Shown piece after piece: positions 4,765-11,809 of a DNA stretch of 11,809 bases. The stretch lies in contig CANROQ010000014.1 in assembly GCA_947632295.1 (NCBI GenBank), forward strand, positions 1-11,809, given 5' to 3'. Position 1 is the first letter of the stretch, and each line of letters starts with the position of its first letter. Made by a program: the position numbers and the translations under genes. The notes beneath the pieces are model-generated. The model was not told where the DNA came from. It did no database searches and saw nothing but the letters and a program-made list of their open reading frames with translations. Source of the DNA: an uncultured Bacilli bacterium. GTDB taxonomy: Bacteria > Bacillota_I > Bacilli_A > RF39 > UBA660.

Positions 4765-7700
4765 ATGGCTTACGTAGTTAAAAAATTTGGTGATCACCGA
4801 GAAAGAAGAAGTTATTCTAAAACAAAGAATGCTATCGAATTATCTAATTTATTAGAAATTCAAAAAAAGTCATATGAATGGTTTATGACTGAAGGAATCA
4901 AAGAGGTATTTGATGATATATTTCCTGTAGAGAGTTTTACAGGTAATTTGTCGTTATCTTTTGGAGATTTTTTCTTTGAGTCTCCAAGATACTCAATTAA
5001 AGGTTGCAAAGATCGCTATGCAACTTATTCACAACCATTGAAAGTTCAAGCCCAATTATTTAATCATGAAACAGGCGAAGTAAAAGAACAAGAAATTTAT
5101 TTAGGCGACATGCCTATAATGACTGATGGCGGTACGTTCATTATCAATGGTGCTGAACGTGTTATTGTCTCACAATTAGTTCGTTCTCCAAGTGTTTATT
5201 TTGGAAAATCTAGTGATAAAAATGGTAGATTAGTTATTACCTCACAAATCATACCAACTAGAGGTACTTGGCTAGAGTATGAAATCGATGCTCGTGATGT
5301 AATATATGTTCGAATTGATCGTACGCGAAAAGTTCCAATTACAACTTTATTAAGAGCAATTGGTTTATCTAGTGATGAAGATATAATTGATTTATTTGGT
5401 GAAAATGAATATTTAATTAAGACAATTGAAAAAGACGCTAATAAAAATACCGATGAAGCATTAATCGATATTCATTCAAAATTACGTCCAGGTGAACCTT
5501 CGACACTTGATAGTGCTAAAAATCAATTAATTACAAGATTTTTTGATTCATTTAGATATGATTTAGCAAAAGTTGGACGTTATAAATTTAATAAAAAATT
5601 AAATGTATTAGATCGTTTGCTAGATTGTAAATTAGCTGAAGATATTAAAGTCGATGGCAAAGTAGTTTTTGCTAAAGATACTGTTATTACTAAAGATATA
5701 ATTGAAGAATTAAAACCTATTTTAGCAAATGGTTATGGTGTTAGAGAAACATTAATAAATTCGGAATTAGATTCTTATAATAAAGTTCAAGTTATTAACG
5801 TATATTCTAAGAGAAACCCTGAAAAAGTTATTTCTATTATTGGAAATGATCAAACTATCGATATTAAACGTTTAACTATTTCTGATGTTTATGCATCTGT
5901 ATCTTATTATTTGAATTTATTAGAAGGTATTGGTAATTATGATGAAATTGACCACTTGTCAAATCGACGTGTTCGTCAAGTAGGTGAATTGTTACAAAAT
6001 CAATTTAGAATTGGTATTAGTCGTATTGAACGTGTTATTCGTGATAGAATGTCGACTCAAGAGTTGGCTGAAGTAACTCCTAAAACTTTAATCAATATCC
6101 GTCCTTTGACAGCTGCTATTAAAGAATTCTTTGGAAGTAGCCAATTATCACAATTCATGGATCAAACTAATCCAATTGCCGAACTTTCAAATAAACGTCG
6201 TTTATCATCTTTAGGACCAGGTGGTTTATCTAGAGATCGTGCTGGTATGGAAGTTCGTGACGTTAATCCTTCCCATTATGGAAGATTATGTCCAATAGAA
6301 TCTCCAGAAGGTCCAAATATCGGACTTATTACTGCTTTAGCAAGTTATGCTAGAGTTAATGAATATGGATTTATAATGACGCCATATCGTAAAGTAAATA
6401 ATTGTAAGTTGACTGACGAAATTGTTTATATGACAGCAGATGAAGAATTAGATTACTATATTTCGCAAGCAACAGTAAAAGTTAATGATAAAAATGAAAT
6501 TATCGAAGAACGTGTTCCAGTAAGATATCGTGGTGGTACTGTTATTGTAGAGTCTAAAGATGTCGATTATATCGATGTATCTGCTCAACAAGTTGTATCA
6601 ATTACAACTTCGGGAATTCCATTCCTAGAACATGATGATGGAAAACGTGCTTTGATGGGTGCTAACATGCAACGTCAAGCTATTCCTTTAATTAAAACCG
6701 AAGCACCACTTGTCGGTACTGGTGTAGAAGCCATTGCTGCTCGTGATTCTGGTGCAGTTATTTTAGCGAAAGCCGATGGTGTTGTCGATTATGTAGATGC
6801 TAAAAAAATTACTGTTAAAACAGTTGGTGGTATGGATACATATTACTTAAATGGTTTTGAAAGAAGTAATGCTGGAACATGCTATCATCAAGTACCAATC
6901 GTTAGGGTTGGCGACAAAGTAACAAAAGATATGGTTATCGCTGATGGTCCATCAACTAATATGGGTGAAATGGCATTAGGAAGAAATGTTACCGTTGCTT
7001 TCATGAACTTTAATGGTTATAATTACGAGGATGCAGTTATTTTAAATGAAAGATTAGTTAAAGATGATGTTTATACATCAATTCACATCGAAGACTATCA
7101 AATCGAATGTCGTGATACAAAATTAGGACCTGAAGAGTTTACGCGTGATATACCAAATGTTGGTGAAGATGCACGAAAAAATTTGGATGAAGATGGTATT
7201 GTTAGAATCGGTACAGAAGTAAAAGACGATGATATATTAGTTGGTAAAGTAACCCCTAAAGGTGTAGCTGAATTAACTAGTGAAGAGAAATTGTTACATG
7301 CTATTTTCGGTGAAAAAACACGTGAAGTAAGAGATACGTCATTAAGAGTTCCACATGGTGGAGAAGGTATTGTTCACGATGTCAAAATATTTACAAAAGA
7401 TGATTGTGATGAGTTACCTGCCGGTGTATCTAAAATTGTTCGTGTTTATATCGCTCAAAAACGTAAGATTAGCGTTGGTGATAAAATGGCTGGTCGACAT
7501 GGTAATAAAGGTGTTATTTCACTTATTTTACCAGAAGAAGATATGCCTTATTTAGAAAATGGTGAACCTGTAGATATTCTTCTTAATCCACTAGGTGTTC
7601 CTTCACGTATGAATATTGGACAAATTCTTGAAATGCATCTTGGTATGGCTGCTAAACACTTAAATGTTTATATGGCAACCCCAGTCTTTGCTGGTGCAAC

Positions 7701-8388
7701 GCGTTCTGAGATTATCGATGCTTTGAAAGAGGCTAATTTAGATGAAGATGGTAAGGCTGTATTATATGATGGACGTACTGGTGAACCATTTGATAATCGT
7801 ATTAGTGTAGGTGTAATGTATATGATTAAATTGCACCACATGGTCGATGATAAATTACATGCTCGTTCGACTGGACCTTATTCTTTAGTTACACAACAAC
7901 CACTTGGTGGTAAAGCACAATTTGGTGGTCAAAGATTTGGAGAAATGGAAGTTTGGGCTCTTTATGCTTATGGTGCTGCTCATGTTCTTCAAGAAATGAT
8001 GACTATTAAATCCGATGATGTAGTTGGTCGTGTCAAAGTTTATGAAGCTTTAGTTAAGGGACAACCAATACCAAAATCAGGTGTACCAGAATCATTTAGA
8101 GTATTAATTAAAGAGTTCCAAGCATTAGGACTTGATATTACTGTATTGAATGAAGAAGGAAAATTTGTGGAATTAAAAGAAATTGAAGAAAGTGAAAAAG
8201 ATAATTTCTTATCTAATGAAGAACTTGAAAAAACATCAAAATTACCTATCGATGATTTACCAGAACCCGAAAGTGAAAATGTAGAAGAGTATAGTGAAGA
8301 GACGGAAGATAGTGACGATGAATTTGCTGATGATGAAGAATTTGATATGGACATAGATGAAGATTTTATGGAAGGGGATGAGGATTAA
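4765..8388 (+). CDS. rpoB: DNA-directed RNA polymerase subunit beta
   Basis: The beta subunit forms one pincer of RNA polymerase and part of its active centre. The product is 1207 residues, close to the B. subtilis length. ATG at 4765 follows AGGGGTGA (4753-4760); the in-frame GTG at 4729 lies inside the leader hairpin and has no binding site. Landmarks: GGTFIINGAERVIVSQL in the lobe; the rifampicin region from FFGSSQLSQFMDQ (455-467) to RRLSSLGPGG; GYNYED (751-756); GDKMAGRHGNKG (905-916), whose Lys 907 and 915 match E. coli K1065/K1073; GGKAQFGGQRFGEMEVWAL near the C-terminus. Residue 476, His in E. coli (526), is Asn, and residue 501 (E. coli H551) is also Asn. The last 45 residues hold 27 Asp/Glu and no Lys or Arg. 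The stop overlaps rpoC by one base. Confidence 0.98.
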   Translation: MAYVVKKFGDHRERRSYSKTKNAIELSNLLEIQKKSYEWFMTEGIKEVFDDIFPVESFTGNLSLSFGDFFFESPRYSIKGCKDRYATYSQPLKVQAQLFNHETGEVKEQEIYLGDMPIMTDGGTFIINGAERVIVSQLVRSPSVYFGKSSDKNGRLVITSQIIPTRGTWLEYEIDARDVIYVRIDRTRKVPITTLLRAIGLSSDEDIIDLFGENEYLIKTIEKDANKNTDEALIDIHSKLRPGEPSTLDSAKNQLITRFFDSFRYDLAKVGRYKFNKKLNVLDRLLDCKLAEDIKVDGKVVFAKDTVITKDIIEELKPILANGYGVRETLINSELDSYNKVQVINVYSKRNPEKVISIIGNDQTIDIKRLTISDVYASVSYYLNLLEGIGNYDEIDHLSNRRVRQVGELLQNQFRIGISRIERVIRDRMSTQELAEVTPKTLINIRPLTAAIKEFFGSSQLSQFMDQTNPIAELSNKRRLSSLGPGGLSRDRAGMEVRDVNPSHYGRLCPIESPEGPNIGLITALASYARVNEYGFIMTPYRKVNNCKLTDEIVYMTADEELDYYISQATVKVNDKNEIIEERVPVRYRGGTVIVESKDVDYIDVSAQQVVSITTSGIPFLEHDDGKRALMGANMQRQAIPLIKTEAPLVGTGVEAIAARDSGAVILAKADGVVDYVDAKKITVKTVGGMDTYYLNGFERSNAGTCYHQVPIVRVGDKVTKDMVIADGPSTNMGEMALGRNVTVAFMNFNGYNYEDAVILNERLVKDDVYTSIHIEDYQIECRDTKLGPEEFTRDIPNVGEDARKNLDEDGIVRIGTEVKDDDILVGKVTPKGVAELTSEEKLLHAIFGEKTREVRDTSLRVPHGGEGIVHDVKIFTKDDCDELPAGVSKIVRVYIAQKRKISVGDKMAGRHGNKGVISLILPEEDMPYLENGEPVDILLNPLGVPSRMNIGQILEMHLGMAAKHLNVYMATPVFAGATRSEIIDALKEANLDEDGKAVLYDGRTGEPFDNRISVGVMYMIKLHHMVDDKLHARSTGPYSLVTQQPLGGKAQFGGQRFGEMEVWALYAYGAAHVLQEMMTIKSDDVVGRVKVYEALVKGQPIPKSGVPESFRVLIKEFQALGLDITVLNEEGKFVELKEIEESEKDNFLSNEELEKTSKLPIDDLPEPESENVEEYSEETEDSDDEFADDEEFDMDIDEDFMEGDED

Positions 8389-11300
8389 TGGATGCTAATA
8401 GTTTTGAAGGCTTAAGGATTTCAATTGCCTCACCTGAAAAAATTCGTTCTTGGTCTTATGGCCCAGTAAAAAAAGCCGAAACAATTAATTATCGTACTTC
8501 AAAGCCTGAACGTGACGGTCTATTTTGTGAAAAAATATTCGGACCAACTAAAGACTATGAATGTTCTTGCGGTAAATATAAAAAGTTAAGATATAATGGA
8601 ATTGTTTGTGATCGATGTGGAGTAGAAGTAACTAGTTCAAAAGTACGTCGTGAACGTATGGGACACATTGAGTTAGCTACTCCTGTATCTCACATTTGGT
8701 TCTTTAAGGGAATTCCTTCAAGAATGGGACTTGTTCTTGATATGTCACCTAGGGATTTGGAAGAAGTATTATACTTTGTATCTTATGTTGTTCTAGATCC
8801 TGGTGCAGCACCTTTAGAGAAAAAACAAACAATTAGTGATAAAGAATACCGTGCTTACTATGAAAAATATGGAAACAGTTTTAGAGTAGGTATGGGAGCT
8901 GAGGCTATTAAAGAACTTCTTGAACAAGTAAATCTTGAAGAAGAAGTAAATAATATTAGAAAAGAAATTGATGAAATTAAAGATTCATCAAGTCAAAAAC
9001 GTGTTCGTTTAATTAAACGATTAGATGTTTTAAATGCCTTTTTAGAGTCTGGAAATCGTCCAGAATGGATGATTTTAGATGCTCTACCAGTTATACCACC
9101 AGAATTACGTCCAATGATTCAATTAGACGGTGGTAGATATGCAACAAGCGATTTAAATGATTTATACCGTCGTGTTATCAATCGTAATAATCGTTTGAAA
9201 AAATTAATGGAATTAGGCGCTCCATCAATAATTATTCAAAATGAAAAACGTATGCTTCAAGAAGCAGTTGACGCTTTATTTGATAATGGTAGACGTGGTC
9301 GAAATATAACTGGAGCAGGAAATAGACCTTTAAAATCATTGTCAAGTATGCTTAAAGGAAAACAAGGACGTTTCCGTCAAAACTTATTAGGTAAACGTGT
9401 TGACTATTCTGGTCGTTCTGTTATTGTTGTCGGACCATCACTTAAAATGTATGAATGTGGTATTCCAAAAGAAATGGCTCTAGAATTATTTAAACCACAT
9501 GTTATCAATGGTTTAGTTTCTAAAGAAATAGCAACAAATATTAAAGCAGCTAAAAAAATGATTGAAAATCAAGACCCTCGTGTTTGGGATATTGTCGAAG
9601 AAAAAATCAAAGAGCATCCAGTTTTATTAAACCGTGCTCCAACACTTCATAGACTTGGTATTCAAGCATTTGAACCAAAATTAATAAGTGGTCGTTCAAT
9701 TAGATTACATCCACTTGTTTGTGCCGCATTTAATGCCGATTTCGATGGTGACCAAATGGCTGTTCACGTTCCAATTAGTGAAGAAGCTCAAGCTGAAGCA
9801 AGAATTTTGATGTTAGGTGCTAATAACATTCTATCTCCAAAAAATGGTGATCCAGTTGTTACACCAAGTCAAGATATGGTTTTAGGTAATTATTATATAA
9901 CTATTGAAAAATCCGGTTTACCTGGTGAAGGTAGAGTATTTAAAAATAATAATGAAGCCTTAATGGCTTACGAAAGAAGAGAAATTACTCTTCATACAAG
10001 AATTGCTTTACCAGTAAAATCATTTAAGTATAAATTATTCCCAAGTGAATATATGGATATGTATTTAGTTACAACTCCAGGTAAATTATTATTTAACGAA
10101 ATTTTCCCTGATACTTTCCAATATATAAATGATAGTAGTAGTGAAAATATTGAAAAAATGACTCCTGCTAAATATTTTATTGCTAAGGGTAAAAATATTA
10201 AAGAAGAAATTGCTAATATGCCATTAGTTGAAGCTTTGAATAAAAGTGCTTTAGGTAAATTGATTGCGCAAATCTATAAACGTTATCAAACAACTGAAAC
10301 ATCAGTAATGCTTGATAAACTTAAAGATTTAGGTTTCAAATATTCAACACTTTCAGGTATTTCGATTGCTATTAGTGATATTAAAGAAAGTAGAATTAAA
10401 CCACAAGTATTAGCTGATAGCCAAAAGAAAGTCGATACAATTAATAAACAATTTAAACGTGGTTTAATTACTGAAAATGAACGTTATAATAAAGTTATTA
10501 ACGTATGGACAGAAGCTAAGAAAACAATTCAAGATGAACTTGAAGTTATGGTTAAAGAAGATAAAGAGAATCCTATTTCTATCATGATGATGAGTAAAGC
10601 CCGTGGTGATATTAATTCCCATACACAATTAGTTGGTATGCGTGGTTTATTTAACAAACCAAATAATATGCCAGAGGAAATTCCTGTTGAATCTTCATTT
10701 AGTGAAGGTGTTACGATTTCTGAATTCTTCTTATCGACACATGGTGCTAGAAAAGGTGCTGTTGATACAGCCTTAAAAACAGCCGATGCTGGATATTTGA
10801 CTCGTCGTTTAGTCGATGTTGCTCAAGATATTATTGTTAAAGAAGAAGATTGTGGAACTGAACAAGGAGTTATTGCGGAAGCATTTATCAATGAAAAAGA
10901 TGGTACAGTTATCGAATCATTACACGATCGTATTTTAGGTCGTTATACTAGTAAAAAGGTTTTAAATCCTGAAACTAAAGAAGTAATTTGTGATAGAAAT
11001 ACTTATATTACTGAACAAATTGCTAGTAAAATTATTTCAGCTGGTGTTACAAAAGTACCAATTAGAACAGTCTTAACTTGTAAATTAGAACATGGTGTTT
11101 GTCAAAAATGTTATGGTCGTAATTTAGCAACTGGTTCAATTGTTGAAACAGGAGAAGCAGTTGGTATTATGGCTGCTCAATCAATTGGTGAACCTGGTAC
11201 CCAACTTACAATGCGTACATTCAATACAGGTGGAGTTGCCGGTGATGATATTACTCAAGGTTTACCTCGTGTTCAAGAATTGTTTGAAGCACGTAATCCT

Positions 11301-11809
11301 AAAGGAAAAGCAACTATATCAGAAATTAATGGTGTAGTAACGGCTATTGATGAGGATAATGGTAAATTTACGATTTCAGTTAAAAATGATATTGAGGTTA
11401 GAAAACATACAACTAATTATGGTGCTAAATTAGCCGTTGAAGTTGGAGCAGAAGTAAAAGCTGGTCAACGTTTAACTCATGGTGCTATTTCACCAAAAGA
11501 ATTGTTAGTTGTAACTGATCCAATTACTGTTCAACAATATATTTTATTAGAAATCCAAAAAGTTTATCGTTCCCAAGGTGTTGATATCAGTGATAAACAC
11601 GTTGAAGTTATGGCTAAACGTATGATTTCAAAAATTAAGATTGTCAATTCTGGTGATTCATTATATTTACCAGGTACAATGGTTAATATAAATCATTTTA
11701 CAAATGTTAATAAGGAACTTATTTTGGAAGGTAAAAAACCAGCCACTGGTCGACCAGTTTTACTTGGTATTACGAAAGCATCTTTGGAAACTGATTCATT
11801 CTTATCAGC
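8388..11809 (+). CDS. rpoC: DNA-directed RNA polymerase subunit beta' (3' end outside window)
   Basis: Beta' forms the clamp and holds the catalytic magnesium. The frame is open from ATG at 8388 (sharing its A with the rpoB stop) to the window edge: 1140 codons, perhaps 60 short of a Bacillus-type protein. Seen in order: N-terminal zinc site C59, C61, C74, C77; GKRVDYSGRSVIVVGP; NADFDGD (449-455) with the three magnesium-binding Asp 451, 453, 455; bridge helix from GARKGAVDTALKTADAG (786-802); second zinc site C822, C898, C905, C908; trigger loop beginning QLTMRTFNTGGVAG (939-952). All hallmark residues are present except the trigger-loop His (E. coli H936), which is Asn946 (codon AAT at 11223-11225). 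GGGGATGAGG at the end of rpoB may give weak Shine-Dalgarno pairing; coupling to rpoB is likely. Confidence 0.98.
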   Translation, partial: MDANSFEGLRISIASPEKIRSWSYGPVKKAETINYRTSKPERDGLFCEKIFGPTKDYECSCGKYKKLRYNGIVCDRCGVEVTSSKVRRERMGHIELATPVSHIWFFKGIPSRMGLVLDMSPRDLEEVLYFVSYVVLDPGAAPLEKKQTISDKEYRAYYEKYGNSFRVGMGAEAIKELLEQVNLEEEVNNIRKEIDEIKDSSSQKRVRLIKRLDVLNAFLESGNRPEWMILDALPVIPPELRPMIQLDGGRYATSDLNDLYRRVINRNNRLKKLMELGAPSIIIQNEKRMLQEAVDALFDNGRRGRNITGAGNRPLKSLSSMLKGKQGRFRQNLLGKRVDYSGRSVIVVGPSLKMYECGIPKEMALELFKPHVINGLVSKEIATNIKAAKKMIENQDPRVWDIVEEKIKEHPVLLNRAPTLHRLGIQAFEPKLISGRSIRLHPLVCAAFNADFDGDQMAVHVPISEEAQAEARILMLGANNILSPKNGDPVVTPSQDMVLGNYYITIEKSGLPGEGRVFKNNNEALMAYERREITLHTRIALPVKSFKYKLFPSEYMDMYLVTTPGKLLFNEIFPDTFQYINDSSSENIEKMTPAKYFIAKGKNIKEEIANMPLVEALNKSALGKLIAQIYKRYQTTETSVMLDKLKDLGFKYSTLSGISIAISDIKESRIKPQVLADSQKKVDTINKQFKRGLITENERYNKVINVWTEAKKTIQDELEVMVKEDKENPISIMMMSKARGDINSHTQLVGMRGLFNKPNNMPEEIPVESSFSEGVTISEFFLSTHGARKGAVDTALKTADAGYLTRRLVDVAQDIIVKEEDCGTEQGVIAEAFINEKDGTVIESLHDRILGRYTSKKVLNPETKEVICDRNTYITEQIASKIISAGVTKVPIRTVLTCKLEHGVCQKCYGRNLATGSIVETGEAVGIMAAQSIGEPGTQLTMRTFNTGGVAGDDITQGLPRVQELFEARNPKGKATISEINGVVTAIDEDNGKFTISVKNDIEVRKHTTNYGAKLAVEVGAEVKAGQRLTHGAISPKELLVVTDPITVQQYILLEIQKVYRSQGVDISDKHVEVMAKRMISKIKIVNSGDSLYLPGTMVNINHFTNVNKELILEGKKPATGRPVLLGITKASLETDSFLS

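Noticed and set aside
7355..7555. Short + frame inside rpoB
   Set aside because: Out-of-frame shadow of a strongly conserved RpoB region.
8040..8354. Antisense open frame rich in Ser opposite the end of rpoB
   Set aside because: It is the mirror of the Glu/Asp codons of the acidic tail; no ribosome binding site or family resemblance.
11140..11337. Short + frame inside rpoC
   Set aside because: Out-of-frame shadow of the conserved trigger-loop region of RpoC.
1..11809. A new defence, mobile or biosynthetic system
   Set aside because: Every sizeable frame is a recognised housekeeping gene in conserved order; no inverted-repeat elements, integrase, CRISPR repeats or unexplained gene was seen on either strand.

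Overview
This window is the RNA-polymerase / ribosomal-stalk gene cluster of a very AT-rich bacterium. All genes are on the + strand, in the order pnp (3' end) - secE - nusG - rplK - rplA - rplJ - rplL - small rRNA-type methyltransferase - rpoB - rpoC (5' part, running off the end). The gene content and order from secE onward match Bacillus-type bacteria, including the YbxB-like methyltransferase between rplL and rpoB. Low GC, strong AGGAGG ribosome binding sites and an Asn at the rifampicin-pocket position E. coli 526 suggest the Bacilli / Erysipelotrichia / Mollicutes-neighbour part of the tree (for example an uncultured RF39- or Erysipelotrichales-like lineage). All tryptophans I read (about 14) are TGG and one gene ends in TGA, so the standard bacterial code fits better than the Mycoplasma code. 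The exact taxon is inference.

Layout. 1-760: end of polynucleotide phosphorylase and a strong intrinsic terminator. 780-1584: a promoter, then secE and nusG overlapping by one base. 1609-2937: a second promoter and the L11-L1 genes, with two near-identical RNA motifs that look like L1-protein binding sites, one in front of each gene. 2927-4052: a third promoter inside the end of rplA, a classic L10 leader with an intrinsic terminator, then the L10 and L7/L12 genes, closed by a long stem with a poor T-run. 4082-11809: the methyltransferase, a fourth near-consensus promoter overlapping its stop codon, then rpoB and rpoC joined by a one-base TAATG overlap. No stretch over 300 bases lacks a gene; the longest gap, 185 bases before rplJ, is filled by promoter and leader RNA.

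The genes work together: SecE anchors the Sec channel, NusG binds RNA polymerase, L11/L1/L10/L7-L12 build the ribosomal stalks, the methyltransferase probably modifies rRNA, and RpoB/RpoC form the polymerase core. Four promoters with 17-bp spacing (the secE one is less certain) and two kinds of ribosomal-protein feedback leader split the cluster into separately tuned units.

There is no mobile element, CRISPR array, RNA gene or accessory system. What is unusual lies inside the housekeeping genes: the catalytic trigger-loop His of RpoC is Asn, two conserved His residues of RpoB in the rifampicin/active-centre region are also Asn, L11 has Thr at the thiostrepton-contact Pro26 position, and the L1 leader motif is duplicated with identical geometry.
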